Positions 1 through 5,379 of a DNA stretch of 5,379 nucleotides are shown here, in pieces; the stretch's first letter is position 1; each line of letters begins with the position of its first letter. Source of the stretch: Actinomycetes bacterium (GTDB taxonomy: Bacteria; Actinomycetota; Coriobacteriia; WRKU01; WQUG01); contig WQUG01000042.1 of NCBI GenBank assembly GCA_009785855.1, forward strand, positions 1 to 5,379, given 5' to 3'. Below the pieces are notes generated by a model. The model was not told the origin of the DNA and did not search any database. It was given only the letters and a program-made list of their open reading frames with translations. The position numbers and the translations under genes are program-made.

Positions 1-1
1 G

Positions 2-295
2 ATCGTCGATGCAACTACCGGCGAGCCTTTCGAGTATACGGCAGCTGACTTCACACTGCCGACCACCCTGGCCGGCTACAAGACCTATACCGACGGTGTG
101 TCCACGGTCTGGGTCAAGATCCCGGTCGTGGACCAGCCGCCTCTGGACCTGCCGACGACTCCGACTCCCAAAGAGGGACTTCCTGCGGCAGGCGACAGCA
201 GCAACCTGAACCTGGCTCTGGCAGCCGGCGCGGCAGCGCTTGCCGCTGCGGCGGGCTCCTGCTTCGTGCTGGTGCTGCGCAAGCGTCGCAGCTAG
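2..295 (+). CDS. C-terminal part of a sortase-anchored surface protein (5' end outside window)
   Basis: This is the last 97 codons of a gene that enters from the left edge, read in the frame that stays open from base 2 to the TAG at 293-295. The fragment starts with a beta-rich stretch ending TVWVKIPVVDQ (about residues 35-45), which could be the end of an Ig-like or Cna-B-like wall-protein domain, though too little is left to name it. A Pro/Thr-rich spacer (46-58) follows, then LPAAG (60-64). After that come an Ala/Leu-rich membrane segment (about 69-92) and the basic tail RKRRS. This is the classic order of a cell-wall sorting signal: motif, hydrophobic span, positive tail. LPAAG differs from LPXTG by Ala at position 4. 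The inferred role is a wall-anchored adhesin or pilin-like protein; the exact function is unknown. A terminator follows 26 bases after the stop, so it is transcriptionally separate from the aro genes. Confidence 0.8.
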   Translation: MVDATTGEPFEYTAADFTLPTTLAGYKTYTDGVSTVWVKIPVVDQPPLDLPTTPTPKEGLPAAGDSSNLNLALAAGAAALAAAAGSCFVLVLRKRRS

Positions 296-321
296 CGCTG
301 CTCTCTGATAACTGGAACATC

Positions 322-356
322 GATACCCGCTGGCGCAAGCCGGCGGGTATCTCTTT
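322..356 (+). terminator. Rho-independent terminator of the surface protein gene
   Basis: The arms 322-334 and 339-351 form a 13-bp stem, GATACCCGCTGGC against GCCGGCGGGTATC. It has a single T-G wobble and is closed by a GCAA (GNRA-type) tetraloop at 335-338. The stem is followed by TCTTT (352-356). It starts 26 bases after the TAG of the surface protein gene. It separates that gene from the aro operon, whose first start lies about 70 bases further on. Confidence 0.85.
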
Positions 357-379
357 GGGCGCACTCCACAGGCCGGTTC

Positions 380-388
380 TGATATGCT
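380..388 (+). promoter_or_regulatory. Possible extended -10 promoter for the aro operon
   Basis: TG-A-TATGCT at 380-388 fits an extended -10 element (TGnTATnnT, 4 of 6 matches to TATAAT). It sits about 36 bases before the aroF start and downstream of the terminator, where a promoter for the operon must lie if one is present in this gap. No convincing -35 hexamer is seen at 16-18 bp spacing. Transcription would begin near 395, leaving a leader of only about 30 nt, too short for an attenuator or T-box. The call rests on position and a weak match only. Confidence 0.3.
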
Positions 389-411
389 GGAATGCATCCC
401 TTTCTGTCACG

Positions 412-417
412 AAGGAG
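412..417 (+). promoter_or_regulatory. Shine-Dalgarno of aroF
   Basis: AAGGAG ends 6 nt before the ATG at 424, an ideal spacing. It also tolerates the second ATG at 427 (9 nt), so either Met of the MM start could be used. It is the strongest ribosome binding site in the operon, as expected for the first gene. Confidence 0.75.
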
Positions 418-423
418 TGATGC

Positions 424-1443
424 ATGATGATAGCCGTTCTGAAGCCGGGTACCGATAAAGAGCAGATCGATAACCTTATCGAGTGGTTCCATTCCTATGG
501 GCTGAGGACCAACTTGAGCGAAGGCGAGTTCAGCACGGTCATCGGGCTGATCGGGGATGTGTCCCGTGTCGACGCCGACCTGCTTGAGAGTCTCGAGATC
601 GTCGAGTCGGTCATGCGCATCTCCGAGCCCTTCAAGAAGGCCAACCGCAAGTTCCATCCTGACGCGACGGTCGTCGAGGTCGGCGATGTCAGGATAGGCG
701 ACGGGAGTTTCCCGATCATCGCCGGGCCCTGTTCGGTCGAGTCGCGTGAGCAGATCGTCAGCGTTGCCCGCTCGGTGAAGGCGGCCGGGGCTTCGATGCT
801 GCGCGGCGGCGCCTTCAAGCCGCGTACTTCCCCCTATGACTTCCAGGGCATGAAGGCAGAAGGCCTCGAGCTCCTGCTGGAAGCGAAGAAGGAGACGGGG
901 CTTCCCATCGTGACCGAGCTCATGAACGCTGAGCACATCCCGCTGTTCGCCGACGTCGACGTCATCCAGATCGGCGCGCGCAACTTCCAGAACTTCGAGC
1001 TGCTCAAAGAGATCGGCGAGCTGCGCAAGCCCATACTGCTCAAGCGCGGGATCTCCGGCACCCTCAAAGAGCTGCTCATGAGCGCCGAATACATCATGGC
1101 CGGCGGCAACGACCAGGTCATCTTATGCGAGCGCGGCATCCGTTCCTATGACTCGGACTACACGCGCAACGTCCTGGACCTGTCCGCTGTGCCGGTACTG
1201 CGGCGTCTGACCCACCTGCCGATCATCATCGATCCGAGCCATGCGACCGGGCACTCTTACCTGGTCGAGCCGATGTCGCTTGCCGCGGCGGCCTGCGGGG
1301 CCGACGGGCTGATCGTCGAGGTGCACAACGACCCGCAGCGCGCGAAGTGCGACGGCGCGCAGTCGCTGACCCCCGAGCAGTTCGCTGCGATGGCGGACAA
1401 GCTGCGCCGGGTGCGGGAGGCCGTGGGCGGCCCGGTCGTATGA
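424..1443 (+). CDS. aroF: 3-deoxy-7-phosphoheptulonate (DAHP) synthase, type I beta with N-terminal ferredoxin-like domain
   Basis: This enzyme condenses phosphoenolpyruvate and erythrose 4-phosphate to DAHP, the first step of the shikimate pathway, in the cytosol. The protein has 339 residues, the usual length of the Thermotoga-like form. Residues 1-70 resemble the small ferredoxin-like regulatory domain (MMIAVLKPGT at the start). Residues 80-339 are the TIM-barrel catalytic domain. Visible motifs are GPCSVES (101-107, with the metal ligand C103), the substrate-binding RGGAFKPRTSPYDFQG (127-142), IGARNFQNF (183-191), LLKRG (205-209), CERGIRS (235-241), DPSHATG (270-276, metal ligand H273), EVH (299-301, E299) and DGAQSL (310-315, D310). 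All four expected metal ligands are present. No chorismate mutase domain is fused. In this family the ferredoxin-like domain mediates feedback inhibition, commonly by Tyr or Phe; Tyr is plausible here given tyrA next door (inference). The TGA overlaps the tyrA ATG. Confidence 0.96.
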   Translation: MMIAVLKPGTDKEQIDNLIEWFHSYGLRTNLSEGEFSTVIGLIGDVSRVDADLLESLEIVESVMRISEPFKKANRKFHPDATVVEVGDVRIGDGSFPIIAGPCSVESREQIVSVARSVKAAGASMLRGGAFKPRTSPYDFQGMKAEGLELLLEAKKETGLPIVTELMNAEHIPLFADVDVIQIGARNFQNFELLKEIGELRKPILLKRGISGTLKELLMSAEYIMAGGNDQVILCERGIRSYDSDYTRNVLDLSAVPVLRRLTHLPIIIDPSHATGHSYLVEPMSLAAAACGADGLIVEVHNDPQRAKCDGAQSLTPEQFAAMADKLRRVREAVGGPVV

Positions 1444-2282
1444 AGGTCGGGATCGTTGGCCTCGGTCTGATCGGCGGCTCGCTGGCCAAGGCCTATAAGG
1501 CGGCAGGCTGGACGGTCCTGGGCTGGAATCGCACGCGGCAGACGCTGGACTTCGCGCGTATGTCCGGTGCGGTCGACGAGGAGCTGACGGGCGAGAATAT
1601 CGCTGGCTGCGATCTGCTGCTGATCGCGCTGTATCCTCAGGCTGCGATCGACTGGACGGGCGCGCATGCGGCGGCGATCTCTGCAGGAACGCTCGTCATC
1701 GACTGCTGCGGTACGAAGCGCCTGGTCTGCGAGGCCTGCTTTCCCTTGGCAGAGGAGTACGGATTCACCTTCGTGGGCGGACACCCCATGGCAGGCACGG
1801 CGGCGACGGGGTTCAAGCATGCGACCGCTGGTATGTTCAAAGGCGCCTCGATGCTCCTGGTACCGCCGGTCGGGAGCGACATGGCGCTGCTCGAGCGCGT
1901 CAAGGAGCTGCTTGGGCCGGTCGGATTCGGGCGCTTGACGCCGGTGAGCGCCGAACAGCATGACCGCGTCATCGCCTTCACGTCCCAGATGGCCCATGTG
2001 GTCAGCAACGGTTACATGAAGTCGCCGGTCGCCGCCGAGCACAAGGGGCTTTCTGCCGGCAGCTACAAGGACCTGACGCGCGTGGCCTGGCTCGATGAGA
2101 ACATGTGGACGGAGCTCTTCTTCGAGAACCGTGACAACCTCATCCGCGAGCTCGATAACTTCATCGCGAACATGGGTCAGTACCGGGATGCCCTGGAAGC
2201 CGGCGATGAGGACCGGATGCGCGAGCTTCTGGCCGAGGGTAAGCGCCTCAAAGAGGAAGTCGACCGGAGCAATGTCAGCTGA
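1440..2282 (+). CDS. tyrA: Prephenate (or arogenate) dehydrogenase
   Basis: It oxidatively decarboxylates prephenate to 4-hydroxyphenylpyruvate (or arogenate to tyrosine) in the tyrosine branch. The protein is 280 residues: a Rossmann domain, then the helical TyrA dimerisation domain. There is no ACT and no chorismate mutase domain. Motifs seen: the dinucleotide loop GLGLIGGS (7-14), N30-R31-T32 at the end of the second beta strand, GTK (91-93), the catalytic-His motif HPMAG (115-119), EQHDRVIAFTSQMAHVVS (172-189) and KDLTRVA (210-216, substrate-binding Arg R214). Where SHLPH is usual in the Aquifex/Bacillus type, this protein has SQMAH (182-186), so the first His is Gln. NRT rather than an acidic residue after strand 2 suggests NADP+ use. 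I chose the ATG at 1440 because MKVGIVGLG is the normal beginning of the fold and it overlaps the aroF stop as ATGA. No good Shine-Dalgarno precedes it, so translation is probably coupled. A start at 1347 in the same frame would only add a shadow of aroF. Confidence 0.94.
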   Translation: MKVGIVGLGLIGGSLAKAYKAAGWTVLGWNRTRQTLDFARMSGAVDEELTGENIAGCDLLLIALYPQAAIDWTGAHAAAISAGTLVIDCCGTKRLVCEACFPLAEEYGFTFVGGHPMAGTAATGFKHATAGMFKGASMLLVPPVGSDMALLERVKELLGPVGFGRLTPVSAEQHDRVIAFTSQMAHVVSNGYMKSPVAAEHKGLSAGSYKDLTRVAWLDENMWTELFFENRDNLIRELDNFIANMGQYRDALEAGDEDRMRELLAEGKRLKEEVDRSNVS

Positions 2283-3681
2283 AGTCACCGCACCATCGGG
2301 CGGACTTGCCGGGACGGTCGCGGCCATCCCGTCGAAGTCGGCGGCGCATCGGGCGCTGATCTGCGCGGCTCTGAGCGAGGGACCCTCGCGGGTTGTTTGC
2401 GCGGGAGCGTCTGACGATATCCGGGTGACCGCGGCTTGTCTGCGCGATCTGGGTGCAGTGATCACCGAGCTGGCGGACGGCTTCGAGGTCGCGGGGGGCC
2501 GCAGCGCTGGCGTCGCGGACCTGCGCGTCGGCGAGAGCGGCACGACCCTGCGGCTGCTGCTGCCGGTCGTCGCGGCGCTGGGACGCGAGGCGCGCTTCCA
2601 CCGGGCGGGACGGCTGCCGCAGCGGCCCCTGTCGCCGCTGTATGAGGAGCTGGTCGCGCATGGCTGCGTGCTGGGCGAGGCGTGCGTCGAACCGCTCACA
2701 TTGAGCGGGCGCCTCGGTCCCGGCGTGTTCTGTCTGGATGGCGGCGTGTCCTCGCAGTTCTTCAGCGGACTGTTGCTGGCGTTCCCGCTGCTGGAGGGCG
2801 CAAGCGAGCTGCGGGTGACAGGCACGCTCGAGTCGCGCCCCTATGTCGAGCTGACGCTTGCGGCGATGCGGGCAAGCGGCATCGAGGTCGACTTCGATGG
2901 TACGGTTTTTTCCTGCGCGGCGCCGCAGACCTACCGGGCGCCCCGCGAGCTTGAAGTCGAGGGTGACTGGAGCAACGCGGCCTTCTGGCTCTGTGCCGGG
3001 GCGCTGGGCGAGAGGTCGGTGACGGTCACGGGACTTGATCCGGCGTCGGTACAGGGCGATCGCGCGGTGATCGACATCCTGCGTGGATTCGGCGCGAGCG
3101 TCGAGGTCGAGGGCGAGGCCGTGGGCGGGGCGGTGACGGTGACGGTGCGCGGCGGGACGCTTCGCGGCATGCGTGTCGACGCGCGCGACATCCCGGACCT
3201 GGTGCCGATACTGAGCCTGGTGGCGGCAGCGGCCGAAGGCACGACGACGATCACGGGCGCGGCGCGCCTGCGCCTGAAAGAGAGCGATCGCCTGGCGGCT
3301 GTCGCCGATGTGCTGGGCGCTCTGGGCGCCCGGATCGAGGTGTGTGACGACGGGCTGACGATCGAAGGCGGCAGGCGTCTGGTCGGAGCGACGGTCGATG
3401 CCTGGGGCGATCACCGCATCGCGATGATGGCCGCGATCGCGACGACGGTCTGCGACGGGCCGGTGGTCATCACGGGGGCCGCGGCGGTGAACAAGTCCTA
3501 TCCGCGCTTCTTCGAGGACTTCGAAGCGCTGGGGGGAACAGTGGGAGGCGAGGGGGTCGCTCGCGTACGCGAACGAGCCCCTAAGACGGGCGAGGGTATC
3601 GGGCTTGGAGGGTCAGTCGACCCGTCGCCTGAGCCCCCCAAGCCCTCAGGCCTGCCAGAGAAAGGAAACGAGGAGAGATGA
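2272..3681 (+). CDS. aroA: 3-phosphoshikimate 1-carboxyvinyltransferase (EPSP synthase) with C-terminal extension
   Basis: It transfers the enolpyruvyl group of PEP to shikimate 3-phosphate, the sixth step to chorismate. The protein has 469 residues; about 425 is usual. Active-site features are all visible: IPSKSAAHRAL (19-29, with K22, S23, R27), GESGTTLR (87-94), RLPQRPLSPL (114-123, R118), SSQ (160-162), SRPYVELT (188-195), DIPDLVP (306-312, D309 as the likely catalytic Asp), LRLKESDRL (333-341, E337, R340), GDHRIAM (379-385) and NKSYPRFFEDFEALGG (407-422, K408). The two-domain fold normally ends there. Here about 45 more residues follow, rich in Gly, Pro, Glu and Arg and without visible homology; they are coded by two DNA hairpins. 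I chose the ATG at 2272, 11 nt before the tyrA stop, because it puts K22 and R27 at the usual distance from the N-terminus and no other start lies before IPSKS. The open frame extends to 2095 only as an overlap with tyrA. Confidence 0.95.
   Translation: MSAEVTAPSGGLAGTVAAIPSKSAAHRALICAALSEGPSRVVCAGASDDIRVTAACLRDLGAVITELADGFEVAGGRSAGVADLRVGESGTTLRLLLPVVAALGREARFHRAGRLPQRPLSPLYEELVAHGCVLGEACVEPLTLSGRLGPGVFCLDGGVSSQFFSGLLLAFPLLEGASELRVTGTLESRPYVELTLAAMRASGIEVDFDGTVFSCAAPQTYRAPRELEVEGDWSNAAFWLCAGALGERSVTVTGLDPASVQGDRAVIDILRGFGASVEVEGEAVGGAVTVTVRGGTLRGMRVDARDIPDLVPILSLVAAAAEGTTTITGAARLRLKESDRLAAVADVLGALGARIEVCDDGLTIEGGRRLVGATVDAWGDHRIAMMAAIATTVCDGPVVITGAAAVNKSYPRFFEDFEALGGTVGGEGVARVRERAPKTGEGIGLGGSVDPSPEPPKPSGLPEKGNEER
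3551..3582. repeat. 32-bp imperfect palindrome in the 3' tail of aroA
   Basis: Around the axis at GTAC (3565-3568) the two halves are complementary over 32 bp, with two mismatched pairs (G3556/G3577 and C3560/A3573). The core TCGCGTACGCGA (3561-3572) is perfect. As RNA it would fold with a GUAC-centred tetraloop. It lies entirely in the codons for the extra AroA tail (about residues 427-437), past the conserved enzyme. Confidence 0.7.
3601..3645 (+). repeat. Stem-loop in the 3' tail of aroA, upstream of the aroC ribosome binding site
   Basis: GGGCTTGGAGGGTCAG (3601-3616) pairs with CTGAGCCCCCCAAGCCC (3629-3645). This gives a stem of about 16 bp with one A-C mismatch and one bulged G. The apical part contains a further CGA/TCG pairing (3618-3620 with 3625-3627) around CCCG. 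No T-run follows, so it is not a standard rho-independent terminator. It ends 24 bases before the AGGAG of aroC and may tune aroC translation, protect mRNA ends or cause pausing (inference). A fragment of a dispersed repeat fused into aroA is the alternative. Confidence 0.65.
3670..3675 (+). promoter_or_regulatory. Shine-Dalgarno that decides the aroC start
   Basis: GAGGAG ends 2 nt before the ATG at 3678 but 5 nt before the ATG at 3681. The second ATG therefore has the workable spacing, and it gives MASQYGNKLKVS, a normal chorismate synthase beginning. The site lies within the last codons of aroA. Confidence 0.65.
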
Positions 3682-4763
3682 TGGCGTCACAGTATGGGAA
3701 CAAGCTCAAGGTCTCACTCTTCGGGCAGTCGCATTCGGCGGCGATCGGCGTGGTCATCGACGGCCTGCCGGCAGGCCTTGCGGTCGACCTCGATGAGCTG
3801 CAGCGCTTTCTGACACGCCGCGCGCCCGGGCAGGGGAGTCACACGACCGCGCGCCGCGAGGCCGATGTGCCGGAGTTCCTCTCAGGCTTGGTCGACGGTG
3901 TGACCTGTGGGGCGCCGCTGGCGGCGCTGATCCGCAACGCCGATGTGCGCTCCGGTGACTACGACGAGATCGCCGATATCCCGCGACCCTCGCACGCCGA
4001 CTACACGGCGCAGGTCAAGTATCAGGGCTTCCAGGACCGCGCGGGCGGCGGTCACTTCTCCGGGCGTCTGACCGCGCCGCTCTGTGTGGCCGGTGGCATC
4101 TGCCTGCAGCTGTTGCGCGCGCGTGGGATCACGGTCGGCGCGCACATCGCGCGCATCGGCTCCGTGGAAGACCGGGCCTACGATCCGGTGGCGGTGTCGG
4201 CGGAGGACTTCACGCGCATCGCCGGGCACGAGCTGCCCACCCTTGATGAGGCGGCGAGTGCATCCATGCTTGCAGAGATCGAGGCGGCTCGCGTGGACAA
4301 CGATTCGGTCGGAGGCGTCGTCGAGTGCGCCGTGCTGGGACTTCCGGCAGGTCTGGGTGACCCGCTCTTCGACGGGCTGGACAACCGGATCGCGCGCGCG
4401 ATCTTCGGCATCCCCGCGGTCAAGGGCCTTGAGTTCGGCAACGGGCTGGTGGCGGCGGAACTGCGCGGCTCTGCGAACAACGACGCCTTCTACTTCGATG
4501 AGGCCGGCGCTGTCCGGACGCGCACGAACAACAGCGGGGGGCTGAACGGCGGCATCAGTAACGGCATGCCCCTGGTGCTGCGCGTGGCCTTCAAGCCGAC
4601 ACCCTCTATCGCGTGCGAGCAGGAGAGCGTGAACCTGCGCAGCGGCGAGCCCGCCACGCTCGCCATCAAGGGCCGCCACGACCCCTGCATAGTGCCGCGA
4701 GCCGTCCCGGTCGTCGAGGCTGCTGCCGCGCTCGCCCTCTGCGACGCGTTCCTGGAAGGCTGA
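3681..4763 (+). CDS. aroC: Chorismate synthase
   Basis: It performs the anti-1,4-elimination of phosphate from EPSP to give chorismate, using reduced FMN; the enzyme is a cytosolic tetramer in this family. The protein is 360 residues, normal length. Motifs: FGQSHSAAIGVVIDGLPAG (14-32, with H18), RRAPGQ (46-51), RPSHADY (102-108, H105), KYQGFQDRAGGGHFSGRLTAP (113-133), NDSVGGVVE, IPAVKGLEFGNG, GSANNDAF, NNSGGLNGGISNGMP, FKPTPSI, and RHDPCIVPRAVPVVEAAAA near the C-terminus. The usual GESHG is GQSHS and the usual RPGHAD is RPSHAD, but both functional His residues remain. GGGHFSGRLTAP marks the subgroup I remember from clostridia and coriobacteria, not the RGGGR-type enzymes. The start at 3681 is preferred for Shine-Dalgarno spacing; 3678 would add one Met. 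It is the last gene of the operon and ends just before a large palindrome. Confidence 0.96.
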   Translation: MASQYGNKLKVSLFGQSHSAAIGVVIDGLPAGLAVDLDELQRFLTRRAPGQGSHTTARREADVPEFLSGLVDGVTCGAPLAALIRNADVRSGDYDEIADIPRPSHADYTAQVKYQGFQDRAGGGHFSGRLTAPLCVAGGICLQLLRARGITVGAHIARIGSVEDRAYDPVAVSAEDFTRIAGHELPTLDEAASASMLAEIEAARVDNDSVGGVVECAVLGLPAGLGDPLFDGLDNRIARAIFGIPAVKGLEFGNGLVAAELRGSANNDAFYFDEAGAVRTRTNNSGGLNGGISNGMPLVLRVAFKPTPSIACEQESVNLRSGEPATLAIKGRHDPCIVPRAVPVVEAAAALALCDAFLEG

Positions 4764-4767
4764 CAAA

Positions 4768-4832
4768 GGGGCCGGGGGGACAGGCACCGTGGTCCCACTT
4801 TGTGGGACCACGGTGCCTGTCCCCCCGGCCCC
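4768..4832. repeat. Perfect 31-bp inverted repeat with 3-nt loop (GACAGGCACC-core palindrome), possible bidirectional terminator
   Basis: Bases 4768-4798 are exactly complementary to 4802-4832 around the loop TTT. The outer part is GGGGCCGGGGGG/CCCCCCGGCCCC. The inner part has the core GACAGGCACCGTGGTCCCAC. With 65 of the 72 intergenic bases it fills the gap between the convergent aroC and DUF45 genes, 4 nt after the aroC stop and 3 nt before the DUF45 stop. It lacks a T-run on the + strand. On the - strand it is followed by only TTT, so as an intrinsic terminator it is poor, although the stem alone should block or stabilise transcripts. I remember similar GGGACAGGCACC palindromes dispersed in many genomes, including coriobacteria, and associate them with REP/Y1-transposase elements; this was not checked. 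Confidence 0.92.
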
Positions 4833-4835
4833 CGG

Positions 4836-5375
4836 TCACCACAGGTGGACCGCGTGTAGCGCCTTGCGACGCTTCCGGTAGTCGGGTAGCTGGCGTTCGA
4901 CCAGCCGCCAGAACTCAGGCGAGTGGTCAGGCTGCAGCAGGTGGCAGAGCTCATGGACCACGACGTAGTCGCGCAGCTCCTCATCGACGCGCATGAGCTG
5001 GCAGTTCAGGCTGATCGTGCGAGTGCGTCCAGAGCACGACCCCCAGCGCGCATGCTGGAAGCGGACGGAGAGCTTGCCGGGTTCGGCCCCGATCCGAGGC
5101 GCCCAGTAGGCCAACCGCAGCGCCAGATCGCGGCGCGCGGCCCACTTCCAACTTGCGACCTGCTCCTCGTCGGGCGCATCGCCGGCAAGCTCCCGGCGCT
5201 GCTGGACGCGCTCCCGGGTCCGCGCGATCCAGTCTGCCTTCTTGCGCACGAAGCGCTCGATCTCACGCTGCCCCATCGCCAGCGGCGCGCGCACAAGTAC
5301 CGCGCCGTCGTCGCGCACTTCCAGCGCCAGCGTCCGCCGCCGGCTGCGCCGTATCTCGATATCGCCCTGAGCCAT
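4836..5375 (-). CDS. YgjP-like (DUF45) zinc-dependent metallohydrolase
   Basis: This is 179 residues from the ATG at 5375; the frame is still open at the right edge, so the true start may be outside the window. Family features in order: RRSRRRTLALEVRDDGAVLVRAP (9-31, the typical beta-rich N-terminus), a charged helical region (35-95), RWGSCSGRTRTISLN (110-124), the metal-binding HELCH (141-145) in YVVVHELCHLL, a third His in DHSPEFW (150-156), and PDYRKRRKAL (164-173). HExxH plus the downstream His indicates a gluzincin-like or minigluzincin zinc site, with E142 as catalytic base. The family is widespread; its E. coli member is ygjP and the substrate is generally unknown to me. It is convergent with aroC and has no evident functional tie to the aro genes. 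Its stop lies 3 nt from the palindrome. Confidence 0.88.
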   Translation of the reverse strand: MAQGDIEIRRSRRRTLALEVRDDGAVLVRAPLAMGQREIERFVRKKADWIARTRERVQQRRELAGDAPDEEQVASWKWAARRDLALRLAYWAPRIGAEPGKLSVRFQHARWGSCSGRTRTISLNCQLMRVDEELRDYVVVHELCHLLQPDHSPEFWRLVERQLPDYRKRRKALHAVHLW

Positions 5376-5379
5376 GTAC

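Noticed and set aside
296..423. Search for a T-box, riboswitch, leader peptide or attenuator ahead of the aro operon
   Set aside because: The gap is only 128 bases. The sole strong hairpin belongs to the upstream terminator, and no short Tyr/Phe/Trp-rich reading frame is visible before aroF.
392..425. ATGCAT occurs twice (392-397 and 420-425) before aroF, suggestive of a paired operator
   Set aside because: A six-base palindrome twice in a short stretch is weak, the flanks do not match, and the second copy overlaps the start codon. There is not enough to call a regulator site.
1257..2825. A 522-codon open frame on the - strand, and another of 379 codons at 2275-3414
   Set aside because: They lie opposite tyrA and aroA, whose + strand proteins carry full sets of family motifs. 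The antisense translations are Arg/Ala/Pro-rich with no recognisable domain, the usual by-product of GC-rich coding DNA.
3531..3556. Possible G-quadruplex from G-runs at the end of aroA
   Set aside because: There are only three runs of three or more G (3531-3536, 3543-3545, 3552-3556) plus a GG. A stable three-tier quadruplex would need the six-G run split without a loop.
3531..3584. A frameshift in the G6 run (3531-3536) of aroA that would move reading to a TAA at 3582-3584 and remove the long tail
   Set aside because: The shifted tail would be Arg/Gly/Ser-rich and no more family-like than the present one. The existing frame ends exactly at the aroC start with overlap and a Shine-Dalgarno, which favours it as real. 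Orthologue comparison could reopen this.
3882..4811. A 309-codon - strand frame opposite aroC that also crosses the palindrome
   Set aside because: It is antisense to conserved aroC motifs, of low complexity, and begins inside the inverted repeat. It has no Shine-Dalgarno or family motif that I can see.

Overview
The window is a high-GC bacterial chromosome segment. It is built around a four-gene aromatic amino-acid operon on the + strand, in the order aroF (DAHP synthase), tyrA, aroA, aroC. Upstream is the 3' end of a cell-wall-anchored surface protein gene. Downstream, convergent, is a YgjP-like (DUF45) zinc metallohydrolase gene. The sortase-type C-terminal sorting signal points to a Gram-positive organism. 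High GC together with the subfamily features of AroC (GGGHFSGRLTAP instead of the RGGGR-type motif) and AroA (IPSKSxxHR, GESGTTLR) suggests a Coriobacteriia-type actinobacterium (Eggerthella-like). That placement is inference from remembered family patterns, not a search.

Layout: 2-295 is the C-terminal 97 residues of a surface protein with an LPAAG sorting motif, followed by a clear rho-independent terminator (322-356). A short intergenic stretch carries a possible extended -10 promoter and a strong Shine-Dalgarno for aroF. The four aro genes (424-4763) then run without gaps. aroF/tyrA overlap by 4 nt (ATGA), tyrA/aroA by 11 nt, and aroA/aroC by 1 or 4 nt depending on the aroC start. This is a translationally coupled operon. 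The gap between aroC and the convergent DUF45 gene (4764-4835) is almost wholly filled by a perfect 31-bp inverted repeat with a 3-nt loop.

Function: AroF makes DAHP, the entry to the shikimate pathway. AroA (EPSP synthase) and AroC (chorismate synthase) perform its last two steps. TyrA takes the tyrosine branch from prephenate or arogenate. Steps 2-5 (aroB, aroD/Q, aroE, aroK) and chorismate mutase are not in the window, and no mutase domain is fused to AroF or TyrA.

I see no new multi-gene system. The points most worth a second look are the long GACAGGCACC-core palindrome after aroC; the roughly 45-residue, hairpin-coding C-terminal tail of AroA just before the aroC ribosome binding site; and a WNRT motif in TyrA that suggests NADP+ preference.
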